DNA of 64,000 nucleotides from Diploptera punctata (GCA_030220185.1 JASPKZ010010273.1:2711001-2775000); one strand, 5' to 3'. Shown: positions 39,941 through 51,312, counted from the first letter of the stretch. Notes: generated by a model not told the origin, from the letters alone. Numbers and translations: made by a program.

Positions 39941-40153
39941 TCAAGAAATGACTTTTTTTTTGTCGAAGGGTGTACAACATTTAATAACAGCAACAGAATT
40001 AAAGTTTTTTTTTTTGTAATTTTTGAAGTTGTTTTCTTTTGGCATTTCTTGCTGTAACTTATCGATCATACATTGTTCAATCGATATCCTTGTCAAATAA
40101 GTTAATTTGCGGAAATATCTCTCATTACGAACAGGAAGAGTCACGATTATCAA
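39941..40153 (-). CDS. Short ORF shared with 60180-60370, function unknown
   Basis: The minus strand reads PVRNERYFRKLTYLTRISIE, then KLQQEMPKENNFKNYKKK. The second locus reads PVRDERYLRKLTSLTRISIQ and VQQEMPKENNFKNYQKK in the same frame, so the two copies agree at the protein level across some 45 codons. Not recognised. It may be the C-terminal end of a transposable-element protein. The Met at 40153 is arbitrary. Confidence 0.4.
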   Translation of the reverse strand: MIIVTLPVRNERYFRKLTYLTRISIEQCMIDKLQQEMPKENNFKNYKKKNFNSVAVIKCCTPFDKKKVIS

Positions 40154-41344
40154 CAGAGAGGCATCATTATTGATCTATGAGTTGAATAGTAAATTTAAAC
40201 TTGCTTAAACATGTCGGAAATGTTTGGCGATGCAAGGATATAATTTTCAAAATCTTAAGTGATTATTTTAACTGTAATTGAAGTAAAGTAATCCGTGCGT
40301 TTGAGTTGAGACGAAGTAGCCCTACATGAGAAATGCCGGCCGACAACTTGCTTCCTGTCTGCCGCCGTTTTCACTACACATCGAAAAATAATGGCACTAT
40401 AATTCTCGAATAAATAATTTCGCACTTAAAAGCGTTCGAAATGACATATTTATGGCTTAGGTGCTAGAGAATCTCCATTTATATATTATTCTTCTATTCC
40501 CTTGGTGTTATCTTGTCGTTAAGACGCTTCAAAATAAACGACTAGTTATTTGTTTATATTAGTAGTTGCAGCCTCTTTGAGATTGCATTATATTGGTGGT
40601 CTCAGTAATGGATTGTGGCAATTATATCATGTATATGCGAACTAATTGCTCTGGATTTTCACGTCATACAGAACCGAGGGGTGCCACTACATTACCGGCT
40701 CATCCACCCCCGGCCCGCCCTTCCAGTGGTGACAGTTGACAAACCATACTAGAGGAGGGGGTTGCCTGGTTCTAGCTTACTGCCATATGGGGCCCCATAG
40801 CGCCCGCTCGGCCCATATATTATCACTCGCATATAAATCAAAATTCACCGGCGCCGCGTCGGATTTGAATATAGGCCCCGCGCACTACTAATCATTTTAC
40901 TGAATTATCTTTTTTATCCTCTGCATTGTTCGCTTGCAACGACTATTGTGAAAGGCAACCTGCCTCGCCACCAGTTTACTATATTATGACATGTTGTCTA
41001 TTGAAATGGATATCCAATAATGAACATTATAATCATGTACGAACATACAATTACTGAGTTTATAGTATTTAGCTGATGCATTGATATTTCGTGTAAATTT
41101 ATAGTAGAATTTTAATACATAAATTACATATTTATGTCTGTCTTTGATTATAGTGCTATTAATTTCTGCATAATCGTTTGATTTTTTTACTATTTCAGAA
41201 TTAAATTTAGACTTTTTTATTTTATTTCTTATCAGTCAACTTGGTGCACTTAATAAATTCATTACCATGTGCGAGAAAGTAACAACTAAATCACGTTATT
41301 GTTAAAGTAGAGGGCGTAGAGATTCACGTGTCTTGTAACAAATA
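40154..41344. other. No gene; GC-rich patch at 40660-40880
   Basis: Mostly AT-rich. The patch at 40670-40870 contains CCACCCCCGGCCCGCCCTTC and ATGGGGCCCCATAG, GC-rich palindromic words unlike the surroundings. No ORF or tRNA-like boxes were found in it. Confidence 0.45.
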
Positions 41345-41625
41345 CTATTGGTAGCACAAGCTGTGCCAGATATAATAAGAACAGTTAAGTCTCATAGACT
41401 TCGATGGGCAGGACATTTGGCACGAACGGGGAATGAAAGATGTGCATCGAAGCTTGTTGTAGAAAAACCAGAGAAAAACGCCCAGTTGGTTATACAGGAA
41501 ATGATTGGAGAACATTATCTCAGGATAGGGATGCATGGATAGCTTATGTCCGCGCGGCCGTCAACCTATGGGTTCGATAGTGCCAGTGAGTGAGTCAGTT
41601 GGTTAGTTAGTTAGTTAGTTAGCAC
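41345..41625 (+). mobile_element. LINE family A 3' end with TTAG tail
   Basis: The frame 41348-41542 reads PDIIRTVKSHRLRWAGHLAR, TGNERCASKLVVEKPEKN, then shifts. It ends GGGTTCGATAGTGCCAGTGA and a TTAG repeat at 41605-41625. Confidence 0.87.
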
Positions 41626-41989
41626 AAGCTATGTGGCTATAACTTACAGTAATATCTTTAGATTATTTTTCGGTTGATACATTAGGCTCACATTTCTTCA
41701 TAGGCTAAATTCTTCTTTACTACTTACTTTATAAGTTATAATTTTATTAATCTTTGATTCGTTCATTTGTTATTTTTGTTTCATTTAAGATTTTTAACTA
41801 CGTGTATCTTCAATTGTCTTTAATATTTTAACTACAGCCTTAACATATAGGTCTATTTATAAAATAGGACTCCAAATCTTGGAGATTTAATAAATAAACA
41901 AAAATGTTTTATAAACAATAACATCCTTAATGTGTGTCCAACTCAAGGTCGGGTTGAGGAATGAGATGAAGTCCCTATAGGCCTATTTA
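41626..41989. other. AT-rich stretch without recognisable gene
   Basis: No ORF or repeat match. Confidence 0.5.
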
Positions 41990-42247
41990 TAGAGCTGTCT
42001 GAACGACAAGGGTGCCAGCCAATCAGGGCTGAGCACCGATACAGGGCAGATGAACGAAATGGATGAGAAGGGTATGGAGAAATGGTTGGATTAAATTGTG
42101 ACGGGGGAAAACGGGAGAAACCCCGAGAAAAAACCTACCAATCATCCGTTTCGTTCACCTCGAAACCCACATGAAGTAACCAAGACTCAATCTCGAGATT
42201 CCAGTGATGACAGACGAGCGTCTAACCGCTTGCGCCAGGGAGACGCC
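41990..42247 (-). mobile_element. SINE4, tRNA-headed, minus strand
   Basis: From 42247 downward the minus strand reads GGCGTCTCCCTGGCGCAAGC with GGTTAGACGC (A box), then CTGGAATCTCGAGATTGAGT (weak B box). The body has GGTTTTTTCTCGGGGTTTCT and CCGTCACAATTTAATCC. The AACC/TTTCTC body resembles the body of SINE1. Single copy here. Confidence 0.6.
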
Positions 42248-43205
42248 TTATAAATAATTTACACATATTATTATAAGTATTTTTATTAAAAGAAACATAT
42301 TTACCTCTACATATTTATTTGGTTGATATGTTTAGAAAGAAAATGTAATTTTTAAGAAAAAGTCGAAAAAATATGAATATAGAACTATATCGATTTTTAA
42401 ATATTGTAATACACAAACTTAAAGAAAGAACATCAACTTAGTTAAATAGTTTTGAGAAGAAAATAAAAATGTGATAAAGAGGATCAATAGAAAAAAAAGA
42501 GGAAGAGGGATGGTAGTCGAAGAACGATAGCAGAATAAGAAGAAGAAAGCATATTTTGAAGAAGTTCAGTTGTAATAACATTTTATTTCATATTTTGGTA
42601 CGTCCATAACATTTGGGTGGGAATCCAAACTTATAAATAAACCATGACCAATATCTCTCTTCTAAAGTGCCTCATCATAAAAATGAAAACTCTTATATTG
42701 TTTATCCATTTTCCAGTATAGAGAAGTCATTATGATATCATGATTTTATTTCTTTATGGAATTTCTTTCTCGAATTTTTATTCCAACTCGGACGATTGAA
42801 TCCGTCTCAAAATGTCTTCAAAATACACCATTAGTTCCGAAGGGTGAGCATTTGAAATGAGTCACATTCTCTTCCCCGTTTTCAAGTCGAAAACTGCGAT
42901 ATTCTACCAGTATCAAATGTGGAATAAAATAAAATGTATTGCCACATTATTAGTTTTTAAAAGACAAGAGTCGGCCAAAAGATAGTGTCTTCTTGAATGC
43001 TTACTGCGCGGGAAAGTATAGAAACCGTCTTGTTGTAACACTAAATTTTTTAATATTACTTTACTTAAATTGGTGCAAAAGTGGCCCAAACTGTACGTGC
43101 AATGAAATTTTAAATCTACATGATCCTTATTTAGCTTAATTTTAAAAATACGTTTGCTGAACTATTAACATCATCATTATTACAAGTAACATCAAATTCA
43201 TTTGA
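42248..43205. other. AT-rich stretch without recognisable gene
   Basis: No supportable ORF. A purine-rich run (42485-42550) may be the decayed tail of a LINE but shows no readable protein. Confidence 0.45.
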
Positions 43206-43791
43206 CTATTTAACTCATGCCCCAAATGGTAGCCAATGACCAATCACGTTTTAATGAATTTTGTTTTACACCTCGCTCTTTATCGATTTCTCTTAATCAG
43301 CTTCTGCTTTTCTGATAAAGGAAGCTCCTCTTTTGTAATATTCTGAACAGCTTAGAGCATTATTTTTCTCCAACAAATACATTGAATATAGCAAATAATG
43401 AACAGATTACTTGATTTTATTGAGTTGTTTACTAAAAAAATAATAACCTATACAGTTTGCAGTGTTTTATTATTTCTACACTAGGGTGCATTCTTACAAT
43501 ATTGCGATCCTGTTTGGCAATAAATAATATGATCAAATTGCAGAGAATATACATAACCTCACATTTCTGACTTGTTTTCAAACATCGCCGTCTACATTTA
43601 ATGTATAAATATTTTAAAATACCGGTAACTACAATTTAATAATGATTTTTGAGTAAACAGCTTAATTGTATTCTTTAAATAGTCATAACAAATGCAGCTC
43701 TTTATATCCAAGTTCTCTAGATAAATTCACTCGTCACTTTGTGACTCGTAAATTTATCGTTGATTTGTAAATCACTCGTGACATTACTTAT
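43206..43791 (-). mobile_element. Hairpin-ended element copy D
   Basis: Inverted copy of about 586 bp: CTATTTAACTCATGCCCCAA at the left, ACATTACTTAT at the right. The hairpin near the right end is partly decayed (AGCTCTTTATATCCAAGTTC). Flanked by GA on both sides. The LINE A copy begins directly to its right. Confidence 0.82.
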
Positions 43792-43794
43792 GAA

Positions 43795-44775
43795 GAAATG
43801 GTTGAATTCAAATATCTAGGAACAATACTTACAAATAAACACAGAAAGAAATTAAACACAGACTCAGTTCTGAAAATGCATGCTATTGTGCATTACAGTG
43901 ACTCTTATCGTTCCAACCTCTCTAAAAAAAACATTAAACTGAAAATATGTAAAACTGGTAATCTTCCACTTATATATTATATGAGTGCGAATTATGGACT
44001 CTTACTTTAAGGGTGAAGAAAATATTATGAGTATCTGAGAATAAAGTTCTTAAGAAACTTTTTGGACCAAATAGAGATGAACAGAGAGGCGAATGGAGAA
44101 TACTTCATAACAATGAGTTACATGATATTTTATGGGAAACCAGATGTAATATGAACGGTTGTCTCGTATACTGCGATGGGAAGGACAAGTGGTACGAATG
44201 GGAAATGAAAGAGGGATATTGAATCTCGTAGGTAAACCAGAGGGATAGCTCCCAGTAGGCAGGCCAAGAATGAGATTTGATAAAAAATATTAACCCTGAT
44301 TTGAGAGATTCCCGCGCCGTAGCCGAGTGATTAAAGCAATATGACTAGGCGGAGAGCTACCGGACTTGCGCTAATTCGGGTCTGCATGGGAGAAGAAATT
44401 TCTTCATGGAATTTCGGTCAGTATGGAACCGGTGCCCACCCAGCATCATAAGGTATTTGGATAGCTACATTTAGTTGCGACTCCAGGTTGAAAAAACAGC
44501 TATAACGGATGGGGGCCTGACATGCTGACCACATATCACCGCTGCACTGGCTGGATGATCGTCTAGCTCTGTGAGTAACATATGTGGAAATGAGACCAGC
44601 AGGCAGATAGTAGGCCAAGGGCCTTGTAGGCCTGTCACACTATAGAATTTTTTTAATGATTTGAGAGAAGTAGATTATACTAGGGTTGATTGGAATACAT
44701 CTCGGGATAGGGATGTATGGAATGCTTATATCCACGCAGCAATGAACTTGCGGGTGAGTTAATTAGTTAGTTAAT
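43795..44775 (+). mobile_element. LINE family A copy, split by SINE2
   Basis: It starts EEMVEFKYLGTILTNKHRKK (43795-43855), continues LSKKNIKLKICKTGNLPLIY, then, frameshifted, the FLDQIEMNREANGE-type region, RNGLSRILRWEGQ-like text, and is interrupted at 44308. After the SINE it ends LREVDYTRVDWNTSRDRDVW, NAYIHAAMNLRV and a short TTAG tail (44755-44775). Confidence 0.87.
44309..44656 (+). mobile_element. SINE2 copy 3 with 12-bp target-site duplication
   Basis: Complete copy with head TCCCGCGCCGTAGCCGAGTG (A box) and ACTTGCGCTAATTCGGGTCT (B box). TGATTTGAGAGA occurs at 44297-44308 and 44657-44668 within LINE A, and LINE A reads through once the insert is removed. Defines both ends of the SINE2 family. 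Confidence 0.93.
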
Positions 44776-45844
44776 ATTAGGGTATATCATTCATGTAAGG
44801 ATAGCTAGTGTAAGTACCTCATTTGAAAGGCATTCATCCATGTTTTCGAACGCTGAAAGTAGACATTTGATCAAGTATATGGCTCATAGAGTTCAGAATA
44901 AAAATATCTTATACAGAGTGACCATTACTTTTCGGATACAAATTTTACATATGCTGGAGGAATTTGAACCAAGCATTGCGAAATAAGGATCCAGTGCTTT
45001 AAATCAGTAGCAACGAGTAATTGAAGTTACGAGAGACTAGGTCATTCAAGCCACAGAGAGTTGGTCAGGGTGCTAAACAAAGAAGTATTAACACCACCTT
45101 TGAAGAGACATTATTTGGATCGTGTGGCACTTTCAACTTGTAGGTACATGTACATTAGAAAAATACTGTGTGGATTTTAGTGAGTGTGTAAGCAATTATA
45201 CCCCAGCCACTGATTCCCTGGCCCTGACGTTTTCACAACAGTGTTACCGATATGGATATTCAGTGGGAGGGGCCGCTTTATGTATGCGGTTAGCAGACAT
45301 ATAGCTGACAACAACTCAGCAATTTCAAACCTTACTAGCGCGCTACAGCTGCGTCAAGAGCAGTGATTGGTTGTGGCAGACATCTACTCCCACTCAACTA
45401 TTTCCTTATTGGCAATAAAGGGCGAGTTTCTCCCTTTAACCCTCGTATAACCTAAACTTTAGAGCCGGAAATCCGGCGGCTGTAGTGTAGAACCGCAATC
45501 ATCTATCACGGGTGCCAGCAATGAGGCCAAATCATTTTGAATTCACAGGTTAGTTCTGTCAATTGTTCATCTATCGCTGTGCTACAATTCCCAACTCCCT
45601 GAAGTGTGTATTGTTCATAATTGGGGATCTCGTAAAGGTTGGATTCTGCCTATATATTAAAGTATAATTTTCAGAGATAATACGCAATGTTGAACTTTTT
45701 AAATATTTAAGTTAAATTTTAAATGAAAATCGGAATTCAATTATATAAATTGAAAAAAAGAAGAATTGATAACAGAACCATTGGAATGCTGAACTCAGTA
45801 CTTTGGAATAGAAACACAGAACCAAGAAACCAATATTTCAGTTC
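44776..45844. other. No recognisable gene
   Basis: Mixed composition with some GC-richer text at 45200-45550. Short frames (such as 45122-45304) show no recognisable domain. No repeat match in the window. Confidence 0.45.
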
Positions 45845-45905
45845 ACAAACTTTCTTAATAGTAACACGATTCCACGGATTACATGTTATTATTGGAAGTT
45901 TGTTA
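45845..45905 (+). pseudogene. Possible short NUMT: cox3 fragment
   Basis: Translation gives TFLIVTRFHGLHVIIGSLL. FHGLHVIIG is a highly conserved run of cytochrome c oxidase subunit III, usually preceded by FF-ATG. The match is only about 17 codons and neither side continues cox3, so chance cannot be excluded. Confidence 0.45.
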
Positions 45906-46029
45906 CAAAGCATTTTATTATACAGTTCCGACAGTCATCAGACAACAGGGCAACAAATTTTTAGCAGTATAAATGGATTTTTGGAGGCGACTGACACGAA
46001 TTTCAAGACGGAATAAAATCATCAATAGT

Positions 46030-46326
46030 AGACTACAATAATAGACATTATACAGATCGAAATAAACATTTTAGAAACAAGTATAAGAAAGGTGTTTGCG
46101 GTGGCATGTTCACCTCATACGAATGGAGGAGGATATAATACCAAATAAGGTCCTTAAATGGGAGGCTAGATGAAGGAACGAAGTAAAGAAAGAAGTAGGC
46201 CAAGATAACTTTGGATGGATTCAGTGAGAAGTTGGAAGCAAATGGTCTTGCGGAAGAAGATGCTTTATACAGAGATATCTGGCGACAAATCATTTGGGTA
46301 GGATAACTACTGTAGTGTGGAATAAT

Positions 46327-46376
<50 letters not shown>
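46030..46376 (+). mobile_element. LINE family E 3' fragment ending in (AAT)n
   Basis: The plus strand, frameshifted, gives MFTSYEWRRI-like text (HV-RM-E-RIP region), then LDGFSEKLEANGLAEEDALY and RDIWRQIIWV, before an AAT run at 46323-46376. A family E-type 3' end. Confidence 0.65.
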
Positions 46377-46379
<3 letters not shown>

Positions 46380-46429
46380 CAACATACATACAGAAATTGA
46401 TCTTTAAGATCTGCAAGATGGTCTAAATT

Positions 46430-46745
46430 AGGATCAGAAACAGTTTCATCCGTGAAAAAATGAACTTTATCGAAACAATAACACAATTTGTAGGAAATAA
46501 ACAACCACAATGGTTTGGACAAGTGAAGGGGATGAACGAAGATAGATTGCCAGTTAGGAGTTTGGAGTGGGTTCCAAATGGGAGGATAATAAGAGGGCGA
46601 TCTAAGAAGACATGGATAGAGGGAATTGTGAATTTGATGAAGGAAAGGGGACTACAGGATGGGGACTGGAGGGATAGAGATGAATTGAGGAATAGAATCA
46701 AAAGTTGATATTGGACACTGGAAGATATACAAAATTACAACATGT

Positions 46746-46795
<50 letters not shown>
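46430..46795 (+). mobile_element. LINE family E 3' fragment ending in (AAT)n
   Basis: The frame 46460-46708 reads ETITQFVGNKQPQWFGQVKG, then GRIIRGRSKKTWIEGIVNLM and WRDRDELRNRIKS, then stop, YWTLEDIQNYN and an AAT run at 46750-46795. This is the best family E end in the window. The AAT run is its 3' tail. Confidence 0.82.
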
Positions 46796-47168
46796 CCATC
46801 CATCCATAGTAATTCTGCCCGAAGGCAGGTCCTTCACTGCAATCATAGCATTTTCATGCTATGCTTGCAGCTTTACTAGGGAATTGTAGGTGTGATAGCT
46901 TCCCGTTACTTTCCACACCGGTGAAGGATGATGATGAATGATAATGATAAGGGTGATGATGTTGATGATGATAATGATAAGGGCGATGATGATGATGGAC
47001 ATATGATTTCGGGGACCGTTTGGGCCTTAAAGTTTTCCTGACATTTGTCTTACAGGTGAGGAAAAACCCCGATAAAAACCTCACCCAGAAAAACTGCCCC
47101 GACCGGGGATCGAACCCGGGCCCGCTGTGTGACAAGGCAGCACGCTACCTTGAGACCACAGCGGTGGA
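46796..47168 (-). mobile_element. SINE1 (type a), minus strand
   Basis: Reverse complement of 6086-6408 with an expanded GATGAT region (46928-46995). Head at 47168-47095 (B box GGGTTCGATCCCCGGTCG). It is sandwiched between two AAT runs, so the target repeat cannot be read. Confidence 0.9.
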
Positions 47169-47169
47169 C

Positions 47170-47218
<49 letters not shown>

Positions 47219-47259
47219 AATAATAATAACACTAATAACACTAATAATACTAATAATAC

Positions 47260-47291
<32 letters not shown>

Positions 47292-47300
47292 ATTATTATA
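47169..47300. repeat. (AAT)n with interspersed ACT units
   Basis: About 40 trinucleotides, mostly AAT with ACT variants near 47212-47265. Confidence 0.95.
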
Positions 47301-47451
47301 ATAAAGAAACCATGGATGGAATGAGTAAGGAGAGATATCCATTGTTAGCAAGAAATTATCAAGCAAGAGGAAGACGTGATGTTGGAAGACCTAGAAGACG
47401 TTGGGCTGATGCACTATGAAGTCGGAACGGGCAATTGCCTAATCCCTGGAG

Positions 47452-47492
<41 letters not shown>
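47301..47492 (+). mobile_element. LINE family B 3' scrap with ATG tail
   Basis: Reads MDGMSKERYPLLARNYQARG, RRDVGRPRRRWADAL, stop, SRNGQLPNPWS, then a GAT repeat to 47492. Family B ending. Confidence 0.78.
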
Positions 47493-47494
<2 letters not shown>

Positions 47495-48209
47495 TAAAGA
47501 GACCATGAAGTAAAACTTCCGCAATGTACACACCTACGTATACATGTTATTTAACCCAAAGTTGAAGCAAAATTTAAATGTTGATTTATTTTTAATGAAT
47601 AGTTCTAAAAAAACTAGTCCTGTAAAATAGACACACAGTGGATGTAGGTTATGAAACTGATAAATCATTTAATTTTCTTAGCTTATTAGTACAGACATAT
47701 TGTGTGCATACACTCGTACACAAGTATTAAGCTGTAGGCCTACATTGGAAACAAGTGTGAAACGCATGTGTTCTAATATGATTACAGTAACCGGTAGTAC
47801 AAAGTCAGAACATATGTACAATTAACCAGTACACAACTCTACTGTCCCGAGTGGAAGATTTTTCTTAATCTACGTCAAGTGGAGGAAACATTTTCCTTAG
47901 TGCTATAGTGAAATATTGTACATCGCAATTCCCCGTTCATTGTTCACCTTACTGTTGAATTAATTTGTTTCCTACAAGTAATTAAATATTTAAATCTGAA
48001 AGCACAAACTATGTATTATTCTATTTCTATAAATAGTACAATTATAGTTTTAAATTAGGGTACATTTGGATGATTACTATAGGATGCACCTGGAAGATAT
48101 AATTAACAACAAACGAAGGACAATAATAAACTTTTACAACTTAGAAATTCTAAATTCTAAAATTCATTGTAAATCACTGTTGAGGTTATGTAGTAAAATT
48201 TTAAAATTT
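47493..48209. other. AT-rich stretch without recognisable gene
   Basis: No ORF or repeat match. Contains one TAGGCCTA. Confidence 0.5.
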
Positions 48210-48372
48210 ATTAAAATAAATACCTGATGAATCAGTTGTTCTCAACTAAAATTATTTTTTTAAAGCTTCAAGTAGTTAAAGCCATGATTTTAACTACTTG
48301 GCGACGTTTTTAAAACATATATTCATTTTAGTTTAGGACGACTAATTTATCAGGTACTTATCTTAATAAATT
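48210..48372. repeat. Foldback element, about 160 bp
   Basis: Outer arms of about 37 bp (ATACCTGATGAATCAGTTG facing ACTAATTTATCAGGTA) with an inner pair AAGTAGTTAAA/TTTAACTACTT. MITE-like size. No other copy in the window. Confidence 0.7.
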
Positions 48373-49326
48373 AAAACCTTGTGTCGTGATGAGGGTAAAT
48401 CCTACTGCCGTGACGTTCGTTATACCCTCTGTGATAGTGGATATTGTGTTCGGTACTCTTTCCTATCCCTTTTACCCCCTCTCCCATTTCCCCTCCTTGA
48501 CGTCAAGGGCGCGAATTGTGATACACCGAGAGCGATGTCTGCGACGAAAAAGTCTTGTCTAACTAACAGTCGTAATCTATGTTTGGTTCATGCAAAGTCG
48601 GCGAGGATCTAAGTGAGATCCCTTGCCAAGGACTGTTCATTTTTTAGTTTTCTAGAAGAGAAAAGCTGTTAGAAGAAAACTGTTTAGTTTGGATGACTGA
48701 GAACTTTATGTAATCTTTTTCTTGTTAAGTAATGTCGACAAGTGTTTATATTATTTTCTATTATATTGTTTATATTTCATTATTTAATCACTACAGCTAA
48801 TTGTATAGTTAAAGCTTTCATCTATTTTTGTTACAACTTGCTGAACTATGTCAGTGAGTACTTGAATCTGAGTTTTACGTGCTATAGAGCATTTTCCCAT
48901 TCCTCTCATGATCAAAGTAAATTATATCAATAGCAAAATTAAAGAGATTAGTAATAGCTTGAAATATCTATGTTAAGCAATGCACAAGTGGTTATCTACC
49001 AGAAAGATGAATCTTGTCTGTATTTTGGGCCCGGCTACAGACTCTGCTTAAAAGCTTGTGTGTTACAAGCTACGTTGGAATTAAGAGATAGGCTCCGTAT
49101 TAGAGAGACGACAATAAGAAATTTCGAAATTAGTAAATTTCTCCTCCCCCTCATCCACGACGCAAAATTTTAACTGAGGAGTGTGGCTGGCTATACAATA
49201 ACGGATCGAAAACGAAATGAAAATATACGAGTGAAATAAATATATTCAAACTATTAGGTAGAAGAGTTTACCTCCTTAAAAGATTTACAATCTTTCACCT
49301 TGATCTCAGCCATTCTACTACTTGAA
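48373..49326. other. No recognisable gene; GC-richer patch at 48380-48620
   Basis: The patch contains a 77-codon frame (48379-48612) with no known domain. The rest is AT-rich. A 67-codon frame at 48970-49173 also shows nothing recognisable. Confidence 0.4.
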
Positions 49327-49570
49327 GCGATTATTATTTTCAACTAATCATAAGGATATTGGAACCCTATATTTCATCTTCGGGGCCTGAGCGGGGATAG
49401 TAGGAACGTCAATAATTCTATTTATTATTTCAGAAGTATTTTTCTTTCTTTCATTTTTTTGAATATGGCAGCCCCTCCTTCTTAATCTTTTAGGGGAAAT
49501 TAGATTATTAAATAGAATAGTAGGTTGGAGCTTTCTTCTTATGTTAATATTAGTTTTTTATCATTTTTTA
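49327..49570 (+). pseudogene. Chimeric NUMT: cox1 start, cox3 middle and nad4 piece joined
   Basis: 49334-49411 reads LFSTNHKDIGTLYFIFGAW, AGMVGTS, the start of cytochrome oxidase I, with Trp as TGA and Met as ATA (mitochondrial code). 49412-49462 reads MILFIISEVFFFLSFFW, a cox3 core, again with TGA for Trp. From 49463 it reads NMAAPPS, a 2-nt gap, then LLGEIRLLNRIVGWSF, a nad4 piece. In the usual insect mitochondrial order nad4 lies on the opposite strand from cox1 and cox3, so it must have been inverted when joined. A LINE B end follows at once. Confidence 0.85.
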
Positions 49571-49571
49571 G

Positions 49572-49795
49572 AGCAGCTTTCATAGAATTTCACAATACAG
49601 AGACGAATGGATGGACGACATCAATAGAATAGATAACAATAGAATTACAAAACAGATTCTTCATTACAAACCACTAGGACGAAGAAATGTTGGAAGACCC
49701 AGTAAAAGATGGACAGACCAATTCTAGCATGAGATCGGAACAGACCTTAAGATATAATACTTGATGCTGATGATGATGGTGATTAAACATTTTAA
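49572..49795 (+). mobile_element. LINE family B 3' end
   Basis: Reads ISQYRDEWMDDINRIDNNRI, TKQILHYKPLGRRNVGRP, SKRWTDQF, stop, HEIGTDLK and a GATGATG tail. It joins the nad4 piece at GAGCAGCTTTCATAG. Confidence 0.82.
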
Positions 49796-51164
49796 CTTAG
49801 AAAGAATACTCAGAACTAGAAAAAAAGTTATCAAAGGCATTGCGTGTTTGGAATGGAGGAAGACTGGATTGCCTTCTTCTAACGCAAAGAAGTTTAATAC
49901 ATAACGCGCCCTATTTGATCTATTTTATTTTTTACAGTGATTTTTTCATTTTAATTCTGAAAATATAACAATAAACTGTTAAAAATTTACATTATGTTCT
50001 TTTATTAGGGACAATGTCCCAAGTCAAGGGAATCAGAGAGCTCAACGTGAATATTACATTTAAAAAATAACAAATTTAATGAATCGGACATTGGATTTTT
50101 ATTCCCAGTTTTTCATTTAAAAACACAGTTACATAGTAAAGTATCTTAATTTGCAGAATCTACAAAAAAAGTTCACAGAATGGCCCTACGACTAAGTGTG
50201 GATAGAAGAAAAATTAAAAAACACTGGATATAGAAAATTATTGTTTTTTGTATGTTTTCAATGCCAAACTGCAAGAGTTTTCGTTACAAAAAATTGTATA
50301 TACTATCTCAAAATATGATATAAACTTCATATAGTGTCGGACAAATTTACTTTATTATCATTATTCTTGTATCCCACTTCTAGTCACTATAATTAGCCTA
50401 CACCTGCCAGAATCTCTCCATACAGTATCAGATTGTATGTACGTGTTCCAATCCACATTTAGTGATTGGGGTTCCATGTTAAGCGGAGATATGGCGTTAA
50501 TATGGACTATTTTCAAGACTTACTTAACGAGAACATATCCTGTGACCTGAATCCTCTTTAGAAAATTCTGACACACAACTGTTAGTATAGACAAGCAGAA
50601 GATGGAGCTTATGTTCCGAAAGACCTTCTTGATATTTTACAGTATAAATGTATAAATGTTATGTGTTTTTTTTAACTTTTACATAGTGTTTCGTAATGAA
50701 TTTTAAAAGTATTTTCAATTTACTCACCATTTCGGAGACTACTTTACATAGGTCATGTGTAGGCCCTACTCGTATTGCGTACAGAGATATGAGTTAGATG
50801 AATCTGTGTTTAAAATATTTGCGTAGATTGTGTTAAATGAGGGATGATGATGAAGAAAAAGAAAAGGCGAAACCCGATACCGGCACGAAGCCTACTTCTG
50901 TCAAAAAGCACCAAGAAGCCAAAAGGTAGATGTAGTTTGAGTTATTTATGAATTATACTTTATAATACAATTAGGCCTACATTTATACCAAAAATTTCCA
51001 ACTTAATTAAACAAGGTAGTTAGTACAAGGTAGTTTAACGACGCTCTTTAAAAACATAAGGTCGTTAGCGTCGAAATTTAAACCTAAGCGTGAAAAGCCA
51101 ACTATTTTATGTAGAGGCCTCTTATTTCAGGTTTTGAGATTATTTTTCGTTCAATAGGCCTAAA
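49796..51164. other. No recognisable gene
   Basis: AT-rich. At 50860-50935 the text GGCGAAACCCGATACCGGCA is GC-richer and may belong to a SINE tail, but no head is visible. Confidence 0.45.
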
Positions 51165-51312
51165 TCTATGAAACGAGATCCTTACTTCTCTTCCGAAGAT
51201 AGCCATACTAAGGATTTTTATGTCCTTAAAAATCTATCGACCACGTCCGGATATGAACCAAGAACCTCGGAACAGAAGCAAGTGTTATGACTGCTGTTTC
51301 ACCGGGATCGAT
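51165..51312 (-). mobile_element. SINE3, minus strand, partial copy
   Basis: Minus-strand head near 51310 (weak) with GGTTCTTGGTTCATATCCGG (B box), and body GTATGGCTATCTTCGGAAG, in the same order as 14870-15077. Decayed. Confidence 0.6.
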
